Below, in pieces: positions 22,230-34,131 of a stretch of 64,000 nt of DNA. The stretch comes from Quercus robur (lineage: Eukaryota; Streptophyta; Magnoliopsida; Fagales; Fagaceae). The stretch's first letter is position 1; every line of letters begins with the position of its first letter. The notes under the pieces were generated by a model. The model made no database searches, was not told the origin of the DNA, and was given only the letters and a program-made list of their open reading frames with translations. The stretch is taken from contig NC_065542.1 in NCBI RefSeq assembly GCF_932294415.1, positions 1,009,501 through 1,073,500 of the forward strand, in the 5' to 3' direction. Both the position numbers and the translations under genes were made by a program.

Positions 22230-25200
22230 TTGGGCACAGAAAACGCCTCCCCCACATGTTTTCCTTCTTCTTCTACTTCTACGCCTAGATGGACATACGA
22301 ATACGATGTCTTTCTCAGTTTCAGAGGCTCCGACACCCGCAAAAAATTTACAAGCCATCTGTACGAAGCATTGAAACGGAATGGCATAACCACTTTTAGG
22401 GACGATGAAAGTCTCGATCGAGGGGCATTCATTAAACCAGAACTCTTGAGAGCAATAGAAGAATCAAAGATTGCTGTCGTTATTTTCTCTAGAGACTATG
22501 CTTCATCGAGTTGGTGCTTGACTGAACTAGCAAAGGTCTACGAGTGCATGGGCAAGAAGAAGCTGATAGTTCTGCCTGTTTTCCATGATGTGGATCCTAG
22601 TGATGTGCGCAAACTGAGAGGGACTTTTGAGGATGGCTTTGAAAAACATCTCATTGATGACACTGAGAATGTGCAAACTTGGAAAGATGCTGTGACGGTA
22701 GTTGCTGGTATCTCTGGATGGGATTTATGGGATGAGTACGAATTTGTTTTTGTTTTAGATTTTTGTTTTTTGTGTTTTTGTTTTTGTTTTTACTATTTTC
22801 CGCTACTTTCTTTATTTGGCCACATGACAACTTTCATTGTCTCCTGTATATTACAAACCTAGGAAAAAATTATAAGCTCGAATTGTACTTTGGTTGAAAA
22901 ACATTGTATGCGTAATTTGTACCACATATGAGTTCCCCTTTTGCTACTGAACAAAGCTAAGATTTTACTTTCGATGAATGTTTTATCCCTAAATTAATGT
23001 ATCTAGCTCTGCCTCAGCAAAATTAATGTTTTGATATATTTTTTGCAGGCCTGAATCAACAGTTATCGAAAAAATCATTCAGAGGATAAATAATGAGTTG
23101 GATCGTGAAGTCCCTAGTGTTTCTGAGCACCTTGTTGGAATGGAATCTCGCATGCAGGAAATGCTGGATTTATGTTTGGGTGAAAGGTTAGATTATGTCC
23201 TTTTTATTGGGATTTGTGGTATAGGTGGAGTTGGTAAAACAACTCTTGCTCGAGAAATTTATAATAAAATTTTTCGTGACTTTGAAGCTAGCTGCTTTAT
23301 TGATAATATTAGAGAAGAATCTGAAAATCATCGTCTAGTTTCTTTACAGAAACAACTTCTTTCTAAAATCCTCATGAGTACCCAACAAAATATAACGAAT
23401 GTTTATGAGGGAATCAATGTTCTAAGGAAGCGAGTCCGCAATAAAAAGGTTCTTATTGTTCTTGATGATGTGAATGGAGAAGAACAACTAAAAGCATTAG
23501 CTGGGAAAGATGAATGGTTTGGTAGAGGGAGTATAATCATTGTAACTAGTAGAGATAGGCATTTGTTGAAAGGGCATGGAGTGAAACATATATTTGAAGC
23601 TGAAGAGTTGAATGACAATGAAGCTTTGGAACTTTTTAGTTGGAAGGCTTTCAAGAAACCTCATCCCGAAGAAAATTATGTGGATTTGTCTAAGCATTTT
23701 GTGGAGTATGCTGACGGCCTTCCCTTAGCTCTTGAAGTTCTAGGTTCTTTGTTATTTGGAAAAAGAATAGATGAATGGAAAAGTGCCCTAGAAAAAATTA
23801 AAAAGGAATTGGATGACAAAATTTTTAATGTTCTTAAAATAAGTTTTGATGGGCTAACAAAAATGCAACAAGACTTATTTTTGGATATTGCATGTTTTTT
23901 TAAAGAAGCGAACAAGGATGGCATAATAGATATACTTCAAAGCTTTGGTTTCTGTCCAGGCTACAGTATTGGTTTTCTTGTAGAAAGATCTCTCATAACC
24001 ATTGGTGAATATGGAACTTTGTGTATGCATGATTTGCTACAAGAAATGGGTCAAGAAATTGTTTGTCGTGAAGAGCTTGGTAGACGTAGCAGGTTATGGC
24101 GTTATGAGGATGTCCTACGTGTATTGAAAAATAATATTGTAAGTTGACATGTCTAAACTTGAATTTAGAGAAGTATATATATTCTTTCACATTCTTCTAA
24201 GAATTTTTCTAATTTTATTGTTCTTGGTTAACAGGGAACAAAGTTTGTTGAAGGTATAGTTTTAAAGACACCTACAATTAAAAAGGAACACTTGAGTGTT
24301 GAAGCCTTCTCAAAGATGAAAAATTTGAGATTCCTTAAAATTGGTTGTGTGCAACCTCCACAAGACCTCATTAGTGGTCCAATCCAACTTCCACAAGGCC
24401 TTAATTATCTTTCTGATGAGTTACGTGTACTAGATTGGCATGGATATCCTTTAAAATCCTTGCCAACTAGTTTTCAACCAAACAAACTTGTTGAATTGAG
24501 AATGCAATGCAGTGACATCAAACAACTATGGAAAGGAATTATGGTAAGATTTTCAATTATACAATTGTGTTTTTCCTTCATTTTCATTAAGGCATGAGTT
24601 CGTCTAATTATTTCTTGGTTTATAACAGATTTTAAATGAGTTAAAACTCATTGACCTCAGTAATTCTCAAAACTTGATTGAGATCCCAGACCTTAGTGGA
24701 GCCCCAAATCTTAAGCAGTTGTTTCTTGATGGTTGTACAAGATTGTCTAACATTCATCCATCTCTTGGAAATCTCAAACAACTTATTCTATTACATATGC
24801 GTGGTTGTAGATGCCTCAATAGTCTTCCTCCCATGATCAACTTGGAAGCTCTTGAGACTTTCGATCTTAGTGGTTGTTCAAAACTGAAGAAATTTCCATA
24901 TATTGTGGAAAATATGCCACGTTTGCAGAGACTTGATTTGAGTGAGACTGCTATAAAAGATCTATCATTATTAGTGATACACTCCACTGGCCTTATAGAA
25001 TTGGATCTAAGAGATTGCAAAAACCTTTCAAGTCTCCCTATTGCAATTTGTAGTTTGATGTCTCTAAAAACTCTCAATTTATCTGGCTGCTCAAATCTTG
25101 ATGAATTGCCAGAAAATTTGGGGAAAATCGAAGGTTTGGAGGTGTTAAACTTGAGTGGGACTGCTATAACAGGCCTACCTTCATCCCTTGTTCACTTAAA

Positions 25201-26453
25201 AAATCTCAAAAGATTATCTCTCTCCGGATGCGCGGGGCTATCATCTGAATCATTTAATAATCTCAAGAGGTTTCATTTAATGCAACCTAGAAGAAGTCCA
25301 GATCCCATGGGCATGCTAAAGCGTTCTTTAATAGGCTTATGCTCTTTGACCGAACTTGATCTAAGTTATTGCAATGTTCAGACAATTCCTAATGTTCTTG
25401 GGTGCTTGTCATCTTTAGAAAGTTTAAATCTAACGGGAAATAATTTTGTTTGCCTTCCTGAAAGTATCATTCAACTATCTAATTTGAGAAGGCTTTTTAT
25501 GGGTGGTTGCACTCATCTTCGAATGTTGCCCAAGCTTCCATTAAATATTAAGTTTATTGATGCAACATCGTGTACCTCACTGGAAATATTATCATTAAGA
25601 CCAGAATACGATTTTCAGCCGGAATTTTGGCTTCTCAATTGCGACAAATTGATCAAGAATCAGGGCTATAGTGACCTATTTTCAACAATGCTAAGACGTT
25701 TTATCATTAATGCCCAGGTCTCTCTCTCTCTCTCTCGCTCTCGCTCTCTCTCCCTCGCGTGAAGTTCTAATTATTATGAATTGTATGTTTCAGGTTCACG
25801 GTAAGGAAGGCAGACAAGCATGCGTTGTCGAGCATCTTGGAAGTGAAATTCCGAAATGGTTTAGCCACCAAAATGTGGGGGCTTCAGTGAATCTGCAAGT
25901 GCCCTCAGATTTATCATGTAACAAATTGATGGGAATAGCCGTGTGCGCTGTTTTTGTATTCCGCCAGCATCATCCACTTCACCAACTTCATATTCAAGAT
26001 TATGGAAATATGATAGGTACACATTATCTTGGGTATTCCATTGGTGGATTTACAAGACCGAGCCTTATTTTATCCGAGGAATTTGGTAAGATTGAATCGT
26101 CTCAGATTTGGCTGGAATATGAAACCTCTACAAACTTTGGAACGAGGTGGAAAGAAATATTGAATCAAGTCGACACTAACGGATTCAGCCAGATTGAAGT
26201 TAAATTTGAACCCGAAGGTCCAGGATTGGAGGTTACAAAATGCGGGGCCCATCTGGTATTCGAGCGAGACATTGAAGACCTAATAAACCAAACTAAGGCT
26301 AGGCCTAGCAGGTGCATCATCACTCCTTACGATGAGGATGGTTTTGAGGATTTAGAAAAGATACCAAAATTAAGCTACCTAGTGGAGAATCTGATAGGGA
26401 AGGGGCTGGACCTAGTGGAGAAGCTACCTCTAATGACGAACCACCACACCTAA
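22230..26453 (+). CDS. TIR-NBS-LRR (TNL) disease resistance protein, five exons
   Basis: Exons 22230-22735, 23049-24138, 24235-24543, 24629-25717 and 25794-26453, all with GT-AG sites, join in frame to about 1217 residues, normal for the family. TNLs are intracellular immune receptors; effector recognition drives oligomerisation and TIR NADase activity. Visible parts: TIR (YDVFLSFRGSDTR, SSWCLTEL), P-loop GGVGKTT with lysine near residue 232, kinase-2 VLIVLDDV, RNBS-B IIIVTSRD, GLPLA, MHD near residue 495, leucine-rich repeats with many LPSSL/LSGC units in exons 3-4, and a post-LRR (C-JID) domain in exon 5. Oddity: no in-frame ATG precedes the TIR domain. The position matching the neighbour's ATG reads ATA with a 2-base length change, and the frame is open only back to a TAG at 22206. 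22230 is only the first recognisable codon (TTG). A new upstream exon (an AG lies at 22221-22222), a non-AUG start or loss of function are all possible. Confidence 0.85.
25718..25760. repeat. CT-rich microsatellite in TNL intron 4
   Basis: TCTCTC runs interrupted by TCGC units begin exactly at the donor of intron 4. Length variation here could affect splicing. Confidence 0.8.
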
Positions 26454-27209
26454 ATCTAATTGAAAATTGGTTTGGGAATTCTGATTGTGAGGAAGAGGAA
26501 TCTCAATGAAAGTTATAGCTTTTATGGAATCTGCACTGCCGATCAACTTTTTTTCTCTCTGATTTTATTGTAAGTCACCTTCTTTTCTCCCTCTTTCGTG
26601 AGATTGTTTGTATTTCTTTTTTCTTTTTGAAAATTCATTGCCAATTCTTTTAGTTTGGTAATTTGTTTTCTCATTTTTGCTAGATGCGAAGAAGTATTTG
26701 GACTTTGTTGGAAAGGAGAAACTGTCACATTGCTAGCTGACGAAAAGGCATGTGGAACTGATTGTATGGTAGTCATTTTTGTTCAATTGTGTTGGATGGT
26801 ATATTTTGAACTCTCTGTTATTGCTCTCTTTTTATAGTATTTAGTTTACTAAAACTTTCCATAGGAGAATGCAATTGATGCATGGCACTCCAATGTCGTA
26901 AAATCAAATGGAATGAAGAAAATTTGGGCCTCTATTTCCAAGTGAAGTTAAATTGCAGCAAAGTAGATAATATTATTTGCAAAGCTTTCTTGTCGGGTAC
27001 AATAGAACTAATGCAGCTATTTTATCATTTAGAAGTAGGACAACTATATTAAAACTTAAAGGACCCTTCTTTTCTCTTTTTTATTTTATTTTGACTTCAC
27101 ACCACACCACCCATTGTTTGGCTGATTGGAAAGCTGTGGAAATTTTCATTTTTGGTATTTGCATTTTGTGCTGAGTTTGTCCTTGAATTAGGCCTGAAAC
27201 AGTTGAATT
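26454..27209 (+). other. TNL 3' flank and intergenic DNA
   Basis: 26381-26509 keeps a second open frame, overlapping the end of the TNL gene, that reads GAGPSGEATSNDEPPH and ends GNSDCEEEESQ. This looks like the usual acidic tail of related TNL proteins, now out of frame. Further on I see no gene. Confidence 0.4.
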
Positions 27210-28290
27210 AGGTTCCTGAGTTCTAACTTGTTTTTCTTATAACAAGCTTACAAAATATCATTATTTTCTGTTTTCATTTAAACAATTTGATTTAAGGACG
27301 AAATTTTGCCTAGATTTCCTAATGTGTGTGTCTGTGTGACTACTTAGCTCTGTTGATTATTTTCTTTGGATTTGGAATATTAGGAATAGATGGCTACTCT
27401 ACTGTCTATTGAATATCATTCGTTGTGTTCTTGCTGGTCAAAATCAGATTATTGATGTACGCTGAGTCAGTACAAAACTTTTGCTTTATTTGTTTTTCCC
27501 TGTTTTTAATGTGCTTCTTTTTCAGTCTATGAGCACCCAGCTATCATCCTTGACAATTTGGAATTAGAAACTTCTCATTGTCTTATTTGTCATTTGGGTG
27601 TCATGTTGTTCCTTCTAGGTGCACTGATGGGGCTGTCCTACATATTGCGTGGGGTTATTTCTGGAGTGTTTGAATCAATACAATTGCATCGAAGCTTCAA
27701 TTGCTAGCGGTTGCCCAAGTGCAGGAGTATGGCCTTTGTCACTTCATGGGTTTGTTAGCTGATCATTTGGGTTTTAGTTGTCAACTGATGATTGGAAATA
27801 GAGAAAGAAATAAGCAAAATTGTAATGGAAAAGCAAGACCCGATAGAATTAGAAGCTGTGATGAGGAAGTTCTTTCTTGTTTTGATAGGTAATATGGAAT
27901 TCAAATCAGCTTTGGTGTTCCGTTGATTCCATGCTTAAAGATGGGAAAACAAGTTATAGAATAACCTCTCCTCTGCTTGCACTGCTGCCTTTATTACTTT
28001 TGAGCTCTTCATATCTAAGTTCATGGTATGTTATTCACCCATAGTCTTCTGTCATAGATTTATAAAAATAGCACATTTATTTCCTCTTTTCTTTGTGATT
28101 TGATTAGATGTAACATTCCCATGCGAAACTTCAACTTACATTACCACTACCCAATTATTTCTTTTTCTTTTTTCCAAAATTTCTGAGTTTTAACAGTTCA
28201 CAGAAATTTATACCAAAATTAGGCATTATCCTTTATTGAAATTTCCTGTCAATCAAATTTTCCAAAGTTGCATACCTACATGATCTTGGA
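27210..28290 (+). pseudogene. Relic of duplicated RNA-binding-protein gene segments
   Basis: 27300-27500 resembles intron 1 of the RBM7-like gene (34420-34600): 'gtctattgaatatcatt.gttgtgtt', 'ctggtca.aatca', 'attgatgtac'. 27700-28280 is related to 4900-5350. No continuous frame is present. The order differs from either relative, so the block has been rearranged. Confidence 0.4.
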
Positions 28291-28527
28291 CCAGGTGTTT
28301 TTTTTTTTTTGGGATGAATGAAAATATATAATTAAGAGAACACTCAGTTCAGGTCCACACACAAATCGTTGTAGTAACAACAGAACAAAACTTTCGTCAA
28401 ACTAAAGAAACACTTTCTAACTTTTCCTAATGACATCTTGACCCTTCCTAGGACATCACATACAAAAAATGGCCTCACTTGGAAAACATATCATGGAATA
28501 TTCCAGCTAATACACAGATATCTCTTC

Positions 28528-28600
28528 ATTCAATTAAGGTTGTCTGAGGTTAGTTGGTTGAAGCCTTCCGCCAATTAACCTCAGACAACCTTAATTGAAT
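28528..28600. repeat. Near-perfect 30-bp inverted repeat with 13-base loop
   Basis: The left arm 28528-28557 and right arm 28571-28600 pair at 29 of 30 positions, and the exception would be a G-U pair in RNA. The loop is 'ttgaagccttccg'. Pairing stops abruptly at both ends. It could be a tiny inverted duplication, a small-RNA precursor, or the trace of a template switch. It lies just after a decayed exon on the minus strand. Confidence 0.8.
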
Positions 28601-28654
28601 TGGACTCCAGGTTTCTTAGCAGGTATAAATGCTCCCCTTCGCAGGAACCCAAAT

Positions 28655-28955
28655 AGGTCTATCTACTTCTCGAATATCCATGAGAGGAAGTGTGCTTTGT
28701 ATAGAAACCAGAGAATTAGACTTAAGTGGCTTCGGGACATAGCTTTTTTGCTGCTATACAATTGAAACTTTTCTGCAAGACTACTTGCAACATCATATTC
28801 TGCTCTGTAACCATACCTGGTATAAAGAATATCATCAGAATTCCACCAATACACTGGAAACTTTTGCCGTAAGACTACTTGCAACATCATATACTACTCT
28901 GTAAAGCATACCTGGTGATGTAATGAATATCATCAGGATGCCATCAGTTACACTC
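28655..28955 (-). pseudogene. Minus-strand exon relic, partly duplicated, family unknown
   Basis: On the minus strand, phrases such as YGYRAEYDVASSLAEKF and, in another frame, VPKPLKSNSLVSIQS and VDRPIWVPAKGS look like real protein sequence but do not share a frame. A phrase containing 'gactacttgcaacatcatat' occurs twice (28779 and 28873), so about 95 bases are tandemly duplicated. I do not recognise the family. Confidence 0.35.
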
Positions 28956-30410
28956 TTGATGTTACCTCTTGTATTGTGTTCCAAATCTTTGGTTCTACCA
29001 CTTTCTGTTCCCATTGTCTTGTGATTTAATTTTTTAAAGGGAAAAAAAAAAAAAAAAACAGAAAATCGACTGGCTGTATATTTGGATGATTGGGCAAGTT
29101 GTTATTTAGAGATGGATCTTATAGTTGTGTTGCCTTCTCACTATAGGAGTCCTCAGTCAGCTAAATGAGATTACTAGTATTTATTTAAGTTTTGTCCTTT
29201 TGTTTTCTGCAACAAAGCTTGCCCAGAATTAGTTGCCCATAGCTCTAAATAAGAGCCCAAGTTACAGTCTTAAGTATCCAATCATTTGATTTGCGTAAGA
29301 GTAAAGAACCTATGACCTTAGTTTTGTGGTTAATTATCTTTGCATTAAACTAATTCATGTGTGTTTAAACTTGATTGGCCTGTTGTTTTACTCCCAACTC
29401 TTTTTACTTCCTTCTTTAATTTATGTTTAGTAGCCACCAAAAAAAAAAAGGTAAAAAAATCTTTGGTAGCTGGAAGCTGGTAGACAAAAGCTATTTCTGC
29501 TATGAAATTGAAAATTAATTGATTGAACTTCAAATAATTGTAAATTATGTTGCTTGATCCTTCCGATTAAGTGTTAAGACTTAAATCCACCTGATGAAGT
29601 ATTGCCAATGTCTTCACGTTCACTTTCACCATTCTGATTTTATATTGTGAGGAGCTCTTGAATTTCTTTCAAACATAGGACTTTTTGTGGAACAAGCTGT
29701 ATAGCCTATGTTAAATTAAAAAAATTCTTCCTCCATGCACTTGAAGCTGGCTCATAGATATCTGTCATGACCAATTTGTTACAAAGATCAATAAAGGTGC
29801 TTCTTACCAAAGAACTTTCTCTATTTATTTTCTAATTGTACAATATATTAAGTCTATGACACAGTTTATTTAAAAGAGAGTATAAAAGATACAATGCTAA
29901 AGAAAAGCTAGCCTCAAGTGGACCTCTATTTTGGATACAATAAGAAACAAAGGAAAAATACATCATAAAAGGTGAGGAAAACAACACAAAAACAAAAATA
30001 AAACCAAGACCTATGAAGGCATATAATCCCCCTAGAGCATCTCAGCAGTGAGTCCACTGCTCTTGGCCAGAACCCACCTACCTTTTTACAATAGATTGGA
30101 CAGATTGTATCTACAATGGTCGGCTTGAAATATAAATCCATTAAGCCCAAGAGTATAAGCTCAGTATGTTTCTAACTTTCTGTGCTGAAAACCAGTACTA
30201 AGTGATGATCATCTGCATTGATATGTTTCTTTATCTCATGGAAAACCGAGTTATCACAACATAATTTGTTAGTTGTTTATCGCTAGACATTTTCATAGGA
30301 GATCAAGAAAAACTCAAATTTTCAGCTCGTAGCCTTTACCAACACCATTTGATGACTTTCCTTATATGACTGGTCTTCAACACCTTCTTCATTCTCTGTT
30401 GTAGGCCTCC
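28956..30410. other. Noncoding stretch
   Basis: Poly-A runs near 29042-29058 and intron-like T-rich sequence. A minus-strand open stretch at 29926-30150 has cysteines and tryptophans but no family match that I can support. Confidence 0.4.
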
Positions 30411-30590
30411 TAGAATTTCTGAATTCCTTGAGCTTTCACCAGTTTTGTATTCTATTAGTTTTGATTTTTCTCTTTCCTAATTTCGTTTTATTTTCTGTTC
30501 TGTGTAATACTCTTATGTATGCAGTCCCTTTACCAGGGTAGCACCTTTTTTCAATCAATGAATTATTTACTTATCGGAAAAAAAATGTTG
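30411..30590 (+). mobile_element. LINE 3' UTR tail
   Basis: Reads 'tattagttttgatttttctc', then 'tgtgtaatactcttatgtatg', then 'cagggtagcacc', 'attatttacttatc' and a short A-run. This order is the usual 3' end of plant L1 elements. Only the tail is present, a 5'-truncated copy. Confidence 0.5.
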
Positions 30591-30868
30591 AAGAAATATT
30601 TGATTTGGTTTTTCCATTATACAGCTATAGCAGTTTGCTTGTATAATAATAATGTTAATGCACTAATGCTTATTTACTCCATGGGGTAGACGTTGCCTTT
30701 ATCCCTTGCCGTTATTTTGCCAGGATAATTTGTAGTTTCTTGGGATAATCTCTTGATTTTTTATTTATATATATTAAACTCTTGAAATTGAATTTTAAAA
30801 TATGTTCATGAGAAAAAGCTCTCTTCTTCACTTGTCTTTACAGAACATTTACTCACTGTTTTCAACAG

Positions 30869-32530
30869 GAAAAATGATATTAACTTCCAAGGGTGGGACT
30901 TGAATTTTGTTGCTAGAATACCTCCTAGTGTCACAGATGATGATTTTGGCAGGTATCAAATTCTTGATCACATTCACCACCTCTTGTTGCAATTAGTAAT
31001 ATCTAGCAGACCTAAATGCTTCAAGGGCCACATGCATCACTAATTAATTCTGTAGGAGTGTAAAATAATTAAAATTGGATGGGTTGTTGATGATTGTTGC
31101 AGTTACTTTATGAACTATAGTTCACTAATAGATGCTTACACCTAAGGCATATATGGTATCCTAATTCTCTTAACTTTAATGGTAATTTCAAATATTTTCA
31201 TTTTATCTTAACATTTCCATTTCTGGGTTTTGATTTTGAGAAACTTGGCCTTGCCAAGTTAACAAAGTTGAGTCTTATTGTTGTTTTTGACATTTCCTTT
31301 TCAGGTTTAATAAGTAATTACACTAATTTATAATAATGACCAGTTATTTGGAATCTAATTTGTTATTTTGTTGGAGTTTCTTGCTTGTATATTCTACATT
31401 GAACTGCATTCTCACTATTTTTAGATTCAAATATTGAAATTTGGAGTTGCTTGCATTTCAGGATCCAGTGACAAAACATGGAATTGGATTTGTAATGCAT
31501 GAAAATGCAGGAAGTGAAGCTTGAGTCTTAAAGTTTTGTATTCTGGTTTTTTGTTCAAGTGAATTTGTAGAATACAATGTTAATCAAGAGATTCTAAACT
31601 ATAAACATAGTGTTTGAGGTGTCATTTGGAAGATCAATAATTGTGGAACTTCATCATTTGTTGTATTGGTCTTCCATTTTACCTCATAGTATTGTCTGGT
31701 CTGTTTTCAGATTCAGTATATCGAATAATGTCTGAATCATATGAACTTCAAAGGTTCTACGGTTGCTGTGGACTTAGCAATTCCAAAGGTGTGCTATTAT
31801 TTAATCTGCTTCTTGTATTGAAAATTGAATCAAGTTTATGTTATGTTAATGGTAGACCTGTACGTTCCACCTGCTGATGTGCCTGTTATATGGGAGTAAT
31901 GCTTGGTTAGCATTTCAAAATCTAATTTCTTCTCCAGCTAAAAAGGCAAAACCCAGCAGGTGATAGTTTGAAGAGATTATTTGGATGCAGAAAAGACAAA
32001 GGCTTAAAATTTTAGTAGAAACAAAAGTGCAATTTCTTTTAGCCGCTAAACTTAAAACTTTTCCTTCCAATGCTTGTTCCCATTAACAATCAATATATCA
32101 ATATATGGTTTAACAATTTATTTTAAATAGTTGTTTGGCCTGGAAGATACCTAGAAGAGGAGGGTCATCTAACACAAATTCTAATAGAAAATGAATTGTT
32201 GATCCTTGAATGCTGCTCCCTCTGCCTCATAGTGTCCATTCAAAATACACGACATTTCAAGTGGCCTTCTGAGTTTATCAGTCTAAATCTGTAAACTCAT
32301 TGTTCACGCACATCAATTTCCTTTAGGCTTTTATTCCATCAGCATCGTCTTCCTTTGTACAAAAATACGATGTCTTTCTGTATTGTGTATGTCTGCACAC
32401 AAATTGGTCTTCCATTTAACCCCATAGAATACCTGGCCTGTTTTTCAGTAGAATGGCTTATGTCTGAAATTCATGAACTTAAAGATTCTACGGTTGTTGT
32501 GGACTCAGCAACTCCAGAGGTGTGCTATAA
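30869..32530 (+). pseudogene. Relic of a two-RRM RNA-binding-protein gene (first RRM)
   Basis: Three decayed exons lie in the expected order. 30869-30952 reads ...WDLNFVARIPPSVTDDDF with a clean acceptor (TTTTCAACAG) and donor (GCAG|GTATC); FVARIPPSVT resembles the first strand of an RRM. 31465-31520 reads DPVTKHGIGFVMHENA, the RNP1 region. 31715-31787 reads MSESYELQ and a VVD-like end. This last exon with flanking intron is duplicated at 32380-32540 (MSEIHELKDSTVVVDSATPE), and the second copy is better preserved. The frames do not join and the second RRM is missing here, though a matching piece lies at 5.94-6.06 kb. No function is expected. Confidence 0.5.
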
Positions 32531-33116
32531 TGTAATTTGCTTCTTGTGTTGAAAAATCGGATCGTCTCTATTAAGGTGATATTAGACCTGCATGTTTCAC
32601 TTGCCAAAATTTGTTTTATGCATAAATTGGCAGTTGCTGTTGTATAGGAGTAACGCTTGGTTAGCATATCCTAAACTAATTTCTTCCCCAGCTGAAAAGG
32701 CAAAACAAAGCAAATAAATAAAATGTCCTGTCTGTCGATGGTTTTAACTAGTGTTAGGAAGCTATTAGGATGCATAAAAGGCTAAAGGTAATAATTTCAG
32801 AAGAAGCATAGTGTAATTTAGTTTGGAAATTTATTGCCTCTGCACACTGATTTTATTGTGAATACTATGATATATGTTGCCAACCTATGTTATCATACAA
32901 AATCAACAAGCAACAAGGCAAATTAGGATAATTTAGGACCTGAACATGGCAAGAGCACAATTATGGGAAAGATATAGAAAACTATTTGAATGAATTATAA
33001 TAAAATTCTCCTTAACACAGTTGACATATTTTCTTTCATACACGGTAGTTATCATATCATCCAATAACAGTCCCGCTGCATCCATGATCATTAAGACCAC
33101 CTCACATCTCTGTCTC

Positions 33117-33147
<31 letters not shown>

Positions 33148-34080
33148 ACCACCTCACATATTGGCACTACAGCATAATTGCTTCCACTCAATTAGTCAAT
33201 TGCCATCACCATTATCTTTACAAATATCTTTACAAGTGGTAACTATTTAATTGAAAAAATTGTTGGGCCGAGGCCCAGTGGACCAAGTCGAGCATCTTGC
33301 TAGCGGCGGAGGCTGGGATAGGATGAGTCTTAGTTGGCCCGTTGACATTAGACTGCCATAAATACAAAACCCACTAAGATATTTTATTTAGAAAGTGTCC
33401 CAATAAATCATAAACCTTTAAAATTTAAATTTCTCTATCCTATTGTTAAACAAAAGGTCGGTGTCCTTAAGTAATTTATTAATAGACAATTTTTAGAAAT
33501 TTTTTATACTACTTTTATTGAAAATATAAAGAGTTGAAAAAATTAATTTTTTCTTCACCCATAAAAAGTTTTTAAAAAATATTTCATAAAATAATGTCCA
33601 TCCATTAACTTTTCCCTTAAAAAAAAAAAAAGGAAAAACATAACTAAAATACAGATGCTATGGGAGTGTTTGGTTTGTGTTTTCAAACAACAATTTTCAA
33701 TTTTTAAACAATATCATATGTATTTTCACTTATACGTATTTTCACAAATATTTTCAAATAACAATTTTCAGTTTTTAAATACATATACCAAACGATTCCT
33801 TCTCAATTATCATTTTAAAAAAAGAAAAAAAGACAACTTCTCAATTATCATTAAAAAGAAAAAAAAAAATAGACAACAAGAACCTGGACAACCCGCGACG
33901 TGTTGGCTTCCTATACGCTGCAACACGGTTGTATTTAAATCTCTCTAAACCCAATGTCGGTGATTCCTACCTTCTTTATATATGTATCTCAAACGACGTG
34001 TTCAAGTTGGATGAGACTAGACTATAATTATTGGATTCAAGAGGCTTCCAGTTCAGAATAATATCTCGTGCTTCTACGGC
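32531..34080. other. Intergenic with poly-A run and a MITE-like pair of ends
   Basis: A run of about 31 A lies at 33116-33146. 33655-33805 begins 'gggagtgtttggtttgtg' and ends 'ataccaaacgattcct', inverted ends typical of small DNA-transposon derivatives. A GC-rich scrap at 33266-33355 ('gggccgaggcccagtgg') may be LTR debris. Confidence 0.4.
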
Positions 34081-34093
34081 GTCGTTTCATTCT

Positions 34094-34103
34094 AGGGTTT
34101 CGC
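34094..34103 (+). promoter_or_regulatory. Telo-box-like motif upstream of the RBM7-like gene
   Basis: TCTAGGGTTT lies 29-38 bases before the start codon. AGGGTTT (telo-box) elements are common near the 5' ends of plant genes for RNA handling and translation. The region also has 'cggcgtcgttt' just before it. Confidence 0.4.
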
Positions 34104-34131
34104 ATCGTATTCAAATCTGAGTGCATTAACC

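Noticed and set aside
29926-30150. Minus-strand open stretch with Cys and Trp residues
   Set aside because: No motif of a known family, and it is surrounded by noncoding sequence and a LINE tail. It is probably a chance frame or unassignable debris.
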